From Solen grandis (taxonomy: Eukaryota; Mollusca; Bivalvia; Adapedonta; Solenidae): 64,000 bases of DNA. The position numbers and the translations under genes were made by a program. Numbering within the stretch: the stretch's first letter is position 1; every line of letters starts with the position of its first letter. Location: the NCBI GenBank assembly GCA_021229015.1, contig CM037794.1, positions 40,753,126 to 40,817,125 of the forward strand, in the 5' to 3' direction. This document shows positions 11,875-22,472 of this stretch, piece after piece. Below the pieces are notes generated by a model. The model made no database searches and was not told the origin of the DNA. It saw only the letters and a list, made by a program, of their open reading frames with translations.

Positions 11875-12552
11875 GAAGTGCCAAGGTGAGCTTTTGGGAC
11901 CAGCCTTTGTCCGGCGTCGTGAGTCGTCAGTTGTCCATCGTCAGTCGTCAACAATATACTTAAAAATCTTCTCTGGAACTACTGATGGGAAAGTGATCAA
12001 ACTTTGCAAGGATGTTTCTGGTGTGATCCCCTATAAAAATTTGAAACCACAAGGCCTAGAGCTTAGATATTTGGTGTGCAGCATTGTCTAGTGGATGTCT
12101 ACCAAGATTGTGCAAATCATGACCCTGGGGTCAAAATTGGCCCGACCCAAGGGGTCACTTGATTAAACATAGGCTAATATAAGAAAAACTTAAAAAATCT
12201 TCTTCTCAGAAACCACAAGGCCTGGAGTTTAGACATTTCTTGTGCAGCATTGTCTAGTAGATCACTACCAAGTTTGTTAAAATCATGGCCCTGGGGTCAA
12301 ATTGGCCCCGCCATATAGGTCACCTGGTTTTTACATAGGCTATAAATATAGAAAAAAACTTGAAAAATCTTCTTCTCAGCAACCACAAGGTCTGGAGTTT
12401 AGATATTTGGTATGTATCATGGGCTAGTAGACCTCTACCAAGTTTGTTCAAATCATGACCCTGGGGTCAAAATTGGCCCAGGGCCCAGGGGTCACTTGAT
12501 TTTACATAGCCTAATGGTACCTGGTGATCGATCCAGGGCCATCATGGCCCTC
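11875..12552 (+). mobile_element. Hairpin-ended element inside a MITE-B-derived repeat
   Basis: Starts CAAGGTGAGCTTTTGGGACC with the CGTC-rich lead and GTCGTCAACAATA, has a core of about three units (each with ACCACAAGGCCTGGAG- and GACCCTGGGGTCA-like segments), and ends GTGATCGATCCAGGGCCATCATGGCCCTCC. Matching sequence (TGAAAATGGCACATTGAGTA / TGAAAATGCCACATTGAGTA) lies immediately before it (from 11847) and after it (from 12555). Confidence 0.6.
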
Positions 12553-12554
12553 CT

Positions 12555-12970
12555 CCTGAAAATGCCACATTGAGTACCTCGCAGATAAAAATTAACCCTT
12601 TGCCTCATATAGACTCAATTTGACATATTGGCAAACAGAGCGTCCCAGATCAATATTTTCCGAACAATGCCACATTCAGTACCTTGCAGAATAAAAATTA
12701 ACCCTTTGCCTCATATAGACTCATTTTGACATATTGGCAAACAGAGCGTCCCAGATCAATATTTTCCGAACAATGCCACATTGAGTACCTCGCAGATAAA
12801 AATTAACCCTTTGCCTCATATAGACTTATTTTGACATATTGGCAAACAGAGCGTCCCAGATCAATATTTTCCGAACAATGCCACATTCAGTACCTTGCAG
12901 AATAAAAATTAACCCTTTGCCTCATATAGACTCATTTTGACATATTGGCAAACAGAGCGTCCCAGATCAG
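12555..12970. repeat. 106-bp tandem array made from the end of a MITE-B
   Basis: Four units, with TTAACCCTTTGCCTCATATA starting at about 12592, 12698, 12803 and 12909 (105-106 bp period). Each holds GGCAAACAGAGCGTCCCAGA and CCACATTSAGTACCTYGCAG. The last unit runs into the body of a MITE-B. Confidence 0.85.
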
Positions 12971-13127
12971 ACACCTGAATGTCTGATCAGAGTCTTCTCA
13001 TTGCTCGTTCATTAATGTAGCTCATATTCTACACAGTGCTGGACACAGAAATCCATTGTTTCATATACCATAATTATATTAATCAAATCATAAATTTGTA
13101 TATTAATATTCATGAGGTAAACAGTTA
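12909..13127 (+). mobile_element. MITE-B copy
   Basis: TTAACCCTTTGCCTCATATA start, inner palindrome around GATCAGACACCTGAATGTCTGATC, conserved TGTTTCATATA segment, ATTAATATTCATGAGGTAAA near the right end. Right TIR mutated. Confidence 0.6.
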
Positions 13128-13241
13128 AATCGAACTCAGCTATGCAACCAGTTATGATGTGTTTAATCTCACAAAAAGTTAAAGAACTGATAGTGCTGAG
13201 AGAACAGGGTTTTTAATGTGATGATGTCGCACTTCTTTTGT

Positions 13242-13354
13242 TGAGTCATGCTGTAAGCAGAGGTGACACAAATTAGTCTCCTTTCTGTCTGTTTGTCAGT
13301 CTGTCCGTCACGCTTCATCAGGTGACACATGTGTTTTGAAGAACAATCTTGTTC
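13242..13354 (+). mobile_element. GTGTCACC hairpin-ended element, decayed copy
   Basis: TGCTGTAAGCAGAGGTGACA, a CTGTCTGTTTGTCAGTCTGT tract, CACGCTTCATCAGGTGACAC, and a degenerated GTGTTTTGAAGAACAATCTTGTTC end. Confidence 0.6.
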
Positions 13355-13715
13355 ATCAAAGTAAATTTAATAAACAAGGATCAAATTTTCAAGCATTGCC
13401 TAATAATAAACCCCCTTTAACTTGCTTAAAAGTGGTTGTTACAAGAAAAGATGAAAACACTGTTAGTCTAAATGGATTGCTAACAAAAATCATATTCCTC
13501 TTGCCTACAGTTTATATGATTATATGAGTATATGGAAGCAAATTTAAAACAACAAACTTTCGTTATTTATGTGTTTTTTTCAGTTCATTTTATATACACA
13601 TGTACTTAATATAGGTAAATTGATGATATTCATTAACAAAAATGTATGTATCAAAAATGTTGCAAAAAGATTCTTATAAAAATGTTCTTCTGCTCAGACT
13701 CAAACTCACACCCCA
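13355..13715. other. No recognisable feature
   Basis: AT-rich; the 63-codon ORF at 13336-13527 starts inside a repeat and has no recognisable content. Confidence 0.55.
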
Positions 13716-13821
13716 TTCTGTCCAATGGTTTCAGAGGAGATGTCGTTTAAAGCAAGTTGTTGACGACGGACACCGGATGGTCACAAAAGCTCATCTTGAG
13801 CACATAGTGCTCAGGTGAGCT
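13716..13821 (-). mobile_element. 5' fragment of a hairpin-ended element
   Basis: Reverse orientation: AGCTCACCTGAGCACTATGT at the right edge, then the GTCCGTCGTCAACAACTTGC lead and the beginning of the ACATCTCCTCTGAAACC unit. It stops after about 106 bp. Confidence 0.65.
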
Positions 13822-14408
13822 AAAAATATCACCACTTAGTAATAAGACAGAAAATAAAATTTGGAACTTTATCTCTGCGTAGTAAAAAAGATGGAAATCT
13901 GAATATAGCCTTGAAATGTTGTGCGAGCAGAAATATGTGCTACCATAGAACAGTGTTGCAAGCATTATCCTGTTCAATAATATATGGAATTTAGATAATA
14001 ACACAAACAACATGGTGACATTCAGGCACTTTGAAATTCATTTATTAAACTATTTTAAACATTATAACAACATGTGGAAAAGAAAATGTATAAATGTGTA
14101 GATAAAACAATGTTGTCCCTGATAAATATATACATAGGTAAATTGTGCTTATGAGCTCTCCATGAACTGATGTGTTATAAGAGATAGTAAACCTTGGCTT
14201 GCCCGAAACTCTCGAATGAAAAGTCTTGGGCTCAAACTTAAATGTCATATTCAAATCACTACTGAAACTCATGACCATGCTTTGAGATTGAAAGTTTTGC
14301 CTCTGGACAGTATTTATTTTCTATAACCCGAAGCTGGATTTGGCTGAAACTGTCTGTATCTCGCATTTATTTCTGGACAAGAACACAAATCTGGATAACA
14401 AGTATGTA
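13822..14408. other. No recognisable feature
   Basis: Unremarkable AT-rich DNA; minus-strand ORFs of 77-88 codons show no domain. Confidence 0.55.
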
Positions 14409-14510
14409 CAGGGGTTTCCTTAAGGATTTATCTTTCACTTGTCCAGGGGGCAGTTACTTTGAATATCTAGTTGCCCCCAATGAAAACAGGTTGCCCGATC
14501 TTGAAGTTGG
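14409..14510 (-). mobile_element. Partial hAT-like MITE running into the gap
   Basis: CAGGGGTTTCCTTAAGGATT and the following about 100 bp match the right end of the 43948-44294 element in reverse. The rest is in the N run. Confidence 0.65.
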
Positions 14511-14610
14511 NNNNNNNNNNNNNNNNNNNNNNNNNNNNNNNNNNNNNNNNNNNNNNNNNNNNNNNNNNNNNNNNNNNNNNNNNNNNNNNNNNNNNNNNNN
14601 NNNNNNNNNN
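14511..14610. other. Assembly gap (100 N)
   Basis: Exactly 100 N, a conventional placeholder, so the true distance is unknown. It separates the end of a hAT-like MITE (14409-14510) from the middle of a hairpin-ended element (from 14611), so two interspersed repeats probably broke the assembly. Confidence 0.99.
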
Positions 14611-15128
14611 TCAGAATTTAATTTCTTATGGCACAAATGGTCATGCCTTAAAAATGAGGCCCAAAAAGGGTTGGCTAGTTTCCTTATTTAGCTCTATATA
14701 GAGCATTTCAAAAATCATCTCTGAAGCCAATGGCCAGACTTTAATTCATTTGGCATAAATGGTCACCTCATGGCTGTCTACCATATTGCTAAAATAAAGT
14801 TGATCCCTTGAAAAATTAAGCCCCTACTGGGTCAGCTTGTTTCCTTTTATTAACTCCATAATTATAGAAAATATTTCTAAAATTTTCTATGAAACCAATG
14901 GTTAAAATTTAATTTCTTTTAGCATGTATGGTCACCACATGGCTGTTTACCATTATTCCAAAAATATAGTTGATCCCCAGAAAAATAAGGCTTTCAGATG
15001 TACATGTATCTGAAACTTGAATCTGGTTGCTGCTGGAGTTAACCATGTAAGATAAAGTGACTTCAGTGGTTTTAAATAAGCTTATGTACTCTGGTGAGCG
15101 ATCTAGGGCCATGTGGCCCTCTTATTTT
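14611..15128 (+). mobile_element. 3' part of a hairpin-ended element, 5' end in the gap
   Basis: Core segments such as GGGTTGGCTAGTTTCCTT and AAAGTTGATCCC repeat with a period near 120-150 bp, then CTCTGGTGAGCGATCTAGGG, a hairpin and CTCTTATTT. The assembly gap truncates the left side. Confidence 0.55.
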
Positions 15129-15660
15129 TCGTTAATTTACGCTTAATAGGGCACTTACTTCCACCTAAGTATGCATTTTTATGTGAAAATGTGTGAGTGA
15201 TTTTCCTTTCTTAAGTGAAGCCCTAATTAAGATCCCCTTAAAACATATTCTTTAAAACTCAGCAATGCTGTTTTTGTTGTATATCAGTTCTTGTCTAGTT
15301 GGTTATTGAAATATAGAAACTCTTGCAGAGAATTAAGTTATTTTTAGATTTACTTACAGTTAGTTTTAAGGTTTATATTCTTGGACGGAAAGGCCTTTCT
15401 TTGAAGTCTTACCAGGCAACAGCTAATTAGCTATTGAAATATTCCTCAGTATATAAAGGTAGATCCTGGTGTCAGAATGATTCAACTATGTGGAATCATG
15501 CCACTTGTCCATGATATAATATTGCAGCAGGAAGTTTTCTATCATTTTTTTTTTTGCAGACAAAAAGTGTATATTATTTGTGATGAAACTATTTATAAAG
15601 TATGTTATTTTTTCATAATTTATATTCTGTTAAATTATTTTCTAATCATCTTGACTTTTT
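15129..15660. other. No recognisable feature
   Basis: AT-rich DNA between two hairpin-ended elements. Confidence 0.6.
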
Positions 15661-17274
15661 AGCTCACCTGAGCACTTGTGCTCGGGTGAGCTTTTGTGAT
15701 CGCCTTTTGTCCGTCGTGCGTCGTGCGTCGTCCGTCGTCCGTCGTCAACAATTGCTTGTGAACACTCTAGAGGCCACAGTTTTGGCCCAATCTTGATGAA
15801 ACTTGGTCAGGATGTTTGTCTACATGATATCTCGGATGAGTTCGAAATTGGGTCATGTGGGGTCAAAAACTAGGTCACTAGGTCAAATCTTAGAAAAACC
15901 TTGTGAACACTCTAGAGGCCACAAATTTGGCCCAATCTTCATGAAACTCAATCAGGATGTTTGTCTACATGATATCTCGGATGAGTTCGAAATTGGGTCA
16001 TGTGGGGTCAAAAACTAGGTCACTAGGTCAAATCCTTGAAAAACCTTGTGAACACTCTAGAGGCCACAGTTTTAGCCCAATCTTCATAAAATTTGGTCAG
16101 GATATTTGTCTACATGATATATCGGATGAGTTCCAAATTGGGTCATGTGGGGTCAAAAACTAGGTCACGAGGTCAAATCTTAGAAAAACCTTGTGAACAC
16201 TCTAGAGGCCACAAATTTGGCCCAATCTTCATGAAACTTAATCAGAATGTTTGTCTACATGATATCTCAAATGAGTTCGAAATTGGGTCATGTGGGGTCA
16301 AAACTAGGTCACCAGTCAAATCTTAGAAAAACCTTGTAAACACTCTAGAGGCCACAGTTTTGGCCCAATCTTCATGAAACATGGTCAGGATGTTTGTCTA
16401 CATGATATCTTGGATGAGTTCGATATTGGGTCATGTGGGGTCAAAAACTAGGTCACCAGTTCAAATCTTAGAAAAACCTTGTGAACACTCTACAGGCCAC
16501 AGTTATGGCCCAATCTTCATGAAACTTGGTCAGGATGTTTGTCTACATGATATCTCGGATGAGTTCGAAATTGGGTCATGTTGGGTCAAAATAGGTCACC
16601 AGGTCAAATCTTAGAAAAACCTTGTGAACACTCTCAGGCCAAGTTTTGGCCCAATCTTCATAAACTTGATCAGATGTTTGTCTATATGATATCTCGGATG
16701 AGTTCGAAATTGGGTCATGTGGGGTCAGAAACTAGGTCACCAGGTCAAATCTTAGAAAAACCTTGTGAACACTCTACAGGCCATAGTTTTGGCCCAATCT
16801 TCATAAATTTTGTCAGGATGTTTGTCTAATGATATCTTGCATGAGTTTTAAATTGGGTCATGGGTCAAAAACTAGGTCACCAGTCAAATCTAAGAAAAAC
16901 CTTGTGAACTCTCTAGAGGCCACAGTTTTAGCCCAATCTTCAATAGATTTGGTCAGGATGTTTGTCTAATTGATATATTGGATGAGTTTGAAAATGAGTC
17001 ACATGAGGTCAAAAACTAGGTCACCAGTTCAAATCTAAGAAAAACCTTGTGAACACTCTAGAGGCCTACATTTTTGTCCCAGTCTTCATTAAACTTAATA
17101 TGAATGATGACTGCATGAATTCCCAGTTGAGTGCAAATTCAGGTAGGATCAATATGTAGGTCACTTAGTCAAATGTTAGAAAAACACTTTTAGATGCTAG
17201 ATTTTTTGTCATTATGCCTAACACAGCCATCTTACTCAGGTGAGCGACACAGGGCCATCTTGGCCCTCTTGTTT
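15661..17274 (+). mobile_element. Hairpin-ended non-autonomous element (AGCTCACC family), 144-bp core
   Basis: The most complete copy of this family. The 5' end AGCTCACCTGAGCAC folds with GTGCTCGGGTGAGC, followed by the conserved lead GATCGCCTTTTGTCC, a TCGT/GCGT-rich microsatellite and CAACAATTGCTT. The tandem core comes next, then CTCAGGTGAGCG (the inverted partner of the 5' end), a GGGCCATCTTGGCCC hairpin and CTCTTGTTT. Short subterminal inverted repeats, a 3' hairpin, a tandem core and no coding capacity resemble Helentron-associated/DINE or bivalve pearl elements; the class is inferred. It follows a T run. Confidence 0.75.
15755..17190. repeat. 144-bp tandem core of a hairpin-ended element, 10 units
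   Basis: Units begin with CTTGTGAACACTCTAGAGGC-like sequence at 15755, 15900, 16045, 16190, 16333, 16478, 16621, 16762, 16901 and 17046 (139-145 bp apart). A perfect unit would be 48 codons, which explains the short repeated ORFs here (FVYMISRMSS-type peptides), but indels break the frame in nearly every unit, so I do not call a protein. The first four units are nearly identical; the last three are more decayed. Units contain several RGGTCA half-sites. Confidence 0.95.
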
Positions 17275-17298
17275 ATAAATGTACCAGATACATTTTTC

Positions 17299-17502
17299 TT
17301 AAACCTCTGTCTCAAATAAATATATTTTGACTCACTAGCAACAGAGCTGTCTGTCAGGGTCTCCTCTGTTTGTTCATACAGCATTGTAGCTCTGATTTTA
17401 TACAGTTTGTATGGCAAAGAAAACCCATTGCTTCCTTTACCAAACTATTTTTCATCAATCTATAATATTGTATCTATAAATATTCATAAGGTAAAGGGTT
17501 AA
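17299..17502 (+). mobile_element. MITE-B copy
   Basis: TTAAACC start and GGTAAAGGGTTAA end, CTGTCAGGGTCTCCTCTGTT core, TATTCATAAGG before the right end. Diverged. Confidence 0.6.
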
Positions 17503-17570
17503 TATTGTCATGGTTATCTGGTTTTTTATTCACAAACTGATATTCACAATTTTTTTATATTCCCAACTTG

Positions 17571-17705
17571 ATCAAGGTGAGCTATTCTATTTACCCTGTG
17601 TCTTTCATCATGTGTCATCAATTTGCTTTGTAAGTTATCTGGGTAGAAATTAATGAAATTTAGTATGTATGATCCTTTGGTGAATATTATAAGTGCAGTT
17701 TACTG
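17571..17705 (+). mobile_element. Decayed 5' end of a hairpin-ended element
   Basis: ATCAAGGTGAGCTATTCTAT followed by CATCAATTTGCTTTGTAAG and a short core piece; the remainder is missing. Confidence 0.45.
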
Positions 17706-17827
17706 AATATATTTCTTACTTATTTTTTTGTATTATTATTTTGTGTATAAATAAGTACTAAATTGTCTTGCCAGGATTGAAAAGATAATAACATGGATAA
17801 TAGAAAGGAATTGTACTTGATAATCTC

Positions 17828-18069
17828 TTATCCCTTTCCCTCATATAGACTCATTTTGATGCACTCAATAGGTACCACATAAAGCCTGATCTGCAGAAAA
17901 CCACAGTTAAACCTTACCAAATTTAATTATAAAGTCCTCATTTCCAGACCACTGAGGAGCAGCGAACAGTATAAAACCTGATCAGCCTGCGAGTTACTCG
18001 CAGGCTGATCTGGTTTTATGTTGTTCGCATAGGTCTTTTCATGGTTTCCTCTATGAGGGAAAGGGTTAA
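17828..18069 (-). mobile_element. MITE-A copy 4
   Basis: Full-length; the left target site has decayed to TTAT, the right is TTAA. Confidence 0.85.
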
Positions 18070-18184
18070 AATCAGAGAGCTGATTAAGCAGAGATAGTAA
18101 TTGACATGATGAAAGACTGTCTCAAATAAATAGCATAAACTTTTTTTCCAAGTTGTCTCAAAATAAATAGCATTAATTGTTTCC

Positions 18185-18410
18185 CATTACTTTTTATAGA
18201 CATATTTTGACTCCACTGGCAAACAAAACAGACCCATATCAGACAGTTTCTTCTAGAAGCGGCCTGATCAGGGTTTCCTTTGTTTGCTCATACAGTATTT
18301 TAACTCAGATTGTTCACAGTCTGCATGGCTAAGAATAATCAAATGTTTCATATATATTTTATAGTTCAGTAAATTAATATTCATCAAGTCATGTATTGCA
18401 TGAGGTAAAA
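18185..18410 (+). mobile_element. MITE-B copy, left end decayed
   Basis: CATATTTTGACTCCACTGGC, CAGACAGTTTCTTCTAGAAG, GTTTCATATATATTTTATAG and ATTAATATTCATCAAGTCAT are in the family order. The left flank has a duplicated CTCAAATAAATAGCAT. Confidence 0.5.
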
Positions 18411-18879
18411 ACTATTATATCATAAAAAAGCGACCTGCAATCAATTAAAACCAGATATTTCATTATGTAACCCTTCTTTCACACAATGATATTTGCAGCA
18501 TAGAATTAATATATGCTACTAGACACAAGGTACTGGTTCAGCAATAAGTCCCAATAATTCCGTGAAAAAATTTAAAGTGAACATTTTTTTATGTAAATTG
18601 GAAAACAAGGTCTTTTAACTTATATTAAAAATTGGGTTGGACTTGTGGTCTGCACCTGGGAAGGTCATACATAAAAGATTCTTAGTTTAAACCCAAATCC
18701 TCATTTAGTATTTGTTGGACTTGCTGTTTAAGTTTTAATTTATAAACAATGATTCTGAATCTGACAGAAATAAGCTTTAAAATGAAAAGTTGGATCCCTG
18801 CAGAATTATGCCCAAACAACATATAACCATTGACGTGAGGATTTTAAAGAATTTTCTGTGTTATAATAAGCTTTCTTAA
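18411..18879. other. No recognisable feature
   Basis: Nothing recognised. Confidence 0.6.
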
Positions 18880-19040
18880 ACCATTGCCAAGGAAACATTC
18901 CAACCTACTTGTTGTAGGTAATTAAGTGTTCTATCCAAGTGTCACTTGAGTGTCTTCCACCACCTGAAACTAGCTTGACATTGCTGTATATGAGTGAAAT
19001 CCTGTCAAGTAGCTAGACATTGCTGTATGACTGAAATACT
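18880..19040 (+). mobile_element. SINE-1 body relic from which the adjacent satellite grew
   Basis: TTGTTGTAGGTAATTAAGTG, GTGTCTTCCACCACCTGAAA and CTAGCTTGACATTGCTGTAT follow the SINE-1 body order with many changes. The tail then repeats in tandem. Confidence 0.55.
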
Positions 19041-19720
19041 GTTGACCATTGCTTTATATGCCTGTTATAGTATAAGAAATTGAACATTGCTCTATATGCC
19101 TGATATACTGTAAGTAGTTGGACATTTCTCTATATGCCTGATATACTGTAAGTAGTTGGACATTGCTCTATATGCCTGATATACTGTAAGTAGTTGGACA
19201 TTGCTCTATATGCCTGATATACTGTAAGTAGTTGGACATTTCTCTATATGCCTGATATACTGTAAGTAGTTGGACATTGCTCTATATGCCTGATATACTG
19301 TAAGTAGTTGGACATTGCTCTGCTCTATATGCCTGATATACTGTAAGTAGTTGGACATTGCTCTGCTCTGTATGTCTGATATACTGTAAGTAGTTGGACA
19401 TTGCTCTGTTCTATATATCTGATATACTGTAAGTAGTTGGACATTGCTCTGTTCTATATATCTGATATACTGTAAGTAGTTGGACATTGCTCTGCTCTAT
19501 ATGCCTGATATACTGTAAGTAGTTGGACATTGCCCTGCTCTATATGCCTGATATACTGTAAGTAGTTGGACATTGCTCTGCTCTATATGCCTGATATACT
19601 GTAAGTAGTTGGACATTGCTCTATATGCCTGAAATACTGCAAGTAGTTGGACATTGCTCTATATGTCTGATATACTGTAAGTAGTTGGACATTGCTCTAT
19701 ATGACTGAAATATTGTCTTG
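19040..19720. repeat. 38/43-bp satellite derived from a SINE-1 tail
   Basis: About 16 tandem units, GTAAGTAGTTGGACATTGCT followed by CTATATGCCTGATATACT. A longer form carries an extra CTGCT. Each unit corresponds to the SINE-1 tail (GTAATTAGCTGGACGTCGCT, ATATGATTGAAATACTAT). ORFs on the minus strand are artefacts. Confidence 0.85.
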
Positions 19721-20977
19721 GTCATGTTAAAGTAAAAATTATACAGCAATTTAACTTTAAGTGAGTCAGTGAATCCTCTTTGAACTAGTATAGCTTGCAA
19801 GGTATTATTTTGTGTCATACTGTTTCTTGAGAATACACTATCATACTCAATATCTGTTTAAAGTTTAGTTCACTTCACTGAAAATTTTTATAGTTATTAT
19901 TTGAGCTGATTTGGATACAGCCTTTTCTTATAGTTTCTGTTACAGTGGGTTTCCATGAGTGATGCCCAGTAAACAAACAGATGTAAACATACTGAGATGG
20001 TTTTTTTTTATTGGGAATGTAAACTTTTCTGTACAACATGACCTGACACAGTTGTGGAGTACATAGATAAACTGATCTCCAGACTGTCTGAATATACTGG
20101 CCTGATCACACATCTCTGTCGGTCTTTCACGTGGAAGCCATTTTTCAGAAGGCCAGCCTTTTTTCCTTTGATGTGTAATGTGTATAAATAGTTTACTTTA
20201 CAAAAAAGTTAATCAAGATTGTATGATGCATTTTAGACATAATAGAAGAGTTGTGGGAATATAAGTGTCCGTGTGATTTGTCTGTAAGGAAGGATGTCCA
20301 GGTAGGTGCTTGATAGTCTTTCTGTCTGTTTGTGTACTTTTAGTTGATTGATTCCCCTCTTGGAATTATATTTGCTCAAACATTCAGCTGTTAAAATGGT
20401 CTTATGTTAGACTTCAGTAGCCTTGGAGATAAACCAAACAAACTTAATTTGATAGGAATGTTTAAGAAAGCTATTAAGTACTTTTCTGGGGTTCAATAGT
20501 AGCTTATTGATCCTATTGTGATGACTTTAGTGAACTTAAGTGTAAATGTTAGAGCTATAGATGAATTTTCTTTGCTTTCTTTATGTTGTATTGGTCCAGA
20601 CATGTTGAACTTCACCTGTGAAAGCTGTCAGTATACACATTTGATATTTAAAATGCTATTTACAGAAGGTATGGTATCAATGGATCCAAAATATTCAAAT
20701 GAGGTCATCAGATTATCCAATAACTTTACTGGGATATGTTGTGATTTGTGGGAACAACAACAAAAAATCCAACATGGCTGAATTATTTGTGATACTGTTC
20801 GCAAATTGCCATAATGGATAAAAATCCCTCAACATTAAGTTATGTCAGGGCTAAAATCTGGAGGGTGCCATGGTTTAAAGAAGCAGTGTTCATGACTGCC
20901 TGTCCAATCTGATTAAACTCCAGGATCCAAGATGCAAAATTTTATTTAATGTCAGTAGTATATAAATTAATACTCAG
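19721..20977. other. Largely unique DNA, possible promoter inside
   Basis: One of the few longer stretches without visible repeats. It includes the TATA/donor candidate at 20183-20307. An 87-codon ORF (20518-20781) has no recognisable domain. Confidence 0.5.
20183..20307 (+). promoter_or_regulatory. Candidate TATA promoter and short first exon
   Basis: TATAAATAG lies at 20183-20191 in non-repetitive sequence. About 110 bases downstream is a strong-looking splice donor, CAG followed by GTAGGT (20299-20307). Together they would fit a short non-coding first exon starting near 20215. No ORF supports it. It could belong to the receptor gene 29 kb downstream, to another transcript, or be chance. 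Confidence 0.18.
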
Positions 20978-20986
20978 AGCTATAAA

Positions 20987-22472
20987 TAATCTCTACTGAG
21001 ATCCGCTCCGGTTATTTTTTAGCTCATTTGAGCACAACGTGCTCAAGGTGAGCTTTTCTGATCGCCTTTTGTCCGGCGTCCGGCGTGCGTGCGTGCGTCC
21101 GGCGTCAACAATTGCTTCAAACAACATCTCCTCCTAAATGGCTTGGCCAATCTGAAAAATATTTTGCAGGAATGTTCCTTGGATGAAGCTCTACTAAAGT
21201 TGTATAAATGGTTATGGTCCATTGCATAATTAGGTCACAGGAGCTAAAAATAGATTTTAAAAATGCAAACTTTGAAAATCTTCTTCTGCAAAACTGCAAG
21301 GCCTAGAGCTTAGATATTTGGTATGTAGCATCATCTTATGGGCCATTACCAAGATTGTACAAATCATAGCCCTACGTGATAAATCCCCCACCAGGGGTCA
21401 CTTGTTTTACATAGAGTTATATAGGAAAATCTTTAAAAATCTTCTTCTATGAATCCATTTGGCCTAGAGCTTAGATATTTGGTATGTAGCATCATCTAAT
21501 GGTTCATTACCAAGAATGTACAAATCATAGCCCTACTGTGATAAATGCCCCCACACCAGGGGTCACTTGTTTTACATAGAGTTATATAGGAAAATCTTTA
21601 AAAATCTTCTTCTATGAATCCATAAGGCCTAGAGATTAGATATTTGGTATGTAGCATCATCTTATGGTTCATTACCAAGATTGTACACATCATGACCCTA
21701 TGGTGATAAATGCCCCCGCACCAGGGGTCACTTGTTTTACATAGAGTTATATAGGAAAATCTTTAAAAATCTTCTTCTATGATTCCATTAAGCCTAGAGC
21801 TTAGATATTTGGTATGTAGCATCATCTTATGGTTCATTACCAAGATTGTTCAAATCATAGCCCTATGGTGATAAATGCCCCCGCACCAGGGGTCACTTGT
21901 TTTACATAGATTTATATAGGAAAAACTTTAAAAATCTTCTTCTATGAATCCATAAGCTAGAGTTAGATATTTTATGTAGCATCATCTAATGGTTCATTAC
22001 CAAGATTGTTCAAATCATACCAAAGGTAAATGCCCCCGCAATAGGGGCATTTTTTTTGGAAAAGAGATTAGATATTTGGTATGTAGCATCATCTAATGGT
22101 TCATTACCAAGATTGTTCAAATCATGACCCTATGGTGATAATACCCCCGCACCAGGGGTCACAGCATCATCTAATGGTTCATTATCAAGATTTTCAAAAT
22201 GGTGGCCCTTTGGAGATAAATGACCCCGCACTAAGTCTTCTCCTCTGAAACCATAAGGCCCAGTCCTTATATATTTGGTGTGTAGTATTGTCAGGGCTAA
22301 AATGTTTAAGATTGAGTTATATCAGAATTCTTGTCTGTTTAAAAACCTTGTAATCAGTTGTAGCAATGGTACTCAGGTGAGCGTTTCAGGGCCATCATGG
22401 CCCTCTTGTTTCTTATTGGCCCTTGCGGAGCCAATACTAAAAAAAAAATTGAGCGGATCTCAGTAGAGATTA
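20987..22472. mobile_element. TIR element with 9-bp target-site duplication, split by a hairpin-ended element
   Basis: A perfect 22-bp terminal inverted repeat (left 20987-21008, starting TAATCTCTACTG; right 22451-22472) is flanked on both sides by AGCTATAAA (20978-20986 and 22473-22481). A 9-bp duplication fits Mutator-like (MULE) elements. Only about 12 bp on the left and 39 bp on the right belong to this element; the middle is the inserted element at 21021-22411. The original was therefore a MITE of about 95 bp with a T-rich/A-rich interior and a small TTGGC/GCCAA hairpin. No transposase. Confidence 0.75.
21021..22411 (+). mobile_element. Hairpin-ended element with about 150-bp tandem core, inserted in a MULE-like MITE
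   Basis: 5' AGCTCATTTGAGCACAACGT hairpin, GTGCGTGCGTGCGTCC microsatellite, GTCAACAATTGCTT lead, then about seven units of about 150 bp (marker TAGATATTTGGTATGTAGCA; also CACCAGGGGTCACTTG). The end is CTCAGGTGAGCG, a GGGCCATCATGGCCC hairpin and CTCTTGTTT. The core is very similar to that at 38372-39599. Insertion is at a T run. Small ORFs here are spurious. Confidence 0.75.

Noticed and set aside
14404..14701. ORFs spanning the N run
   Set aside because: They are open only because N codons are read as X.
15602..16829. Series of 64-83 codon ORFs with repeated FVYMISRMSSKLGHVG peptides
   Set aside because: They follow the 144-bp repeat units, are broken by indels in nearly every unit, and lie inside a non-autonomous element.
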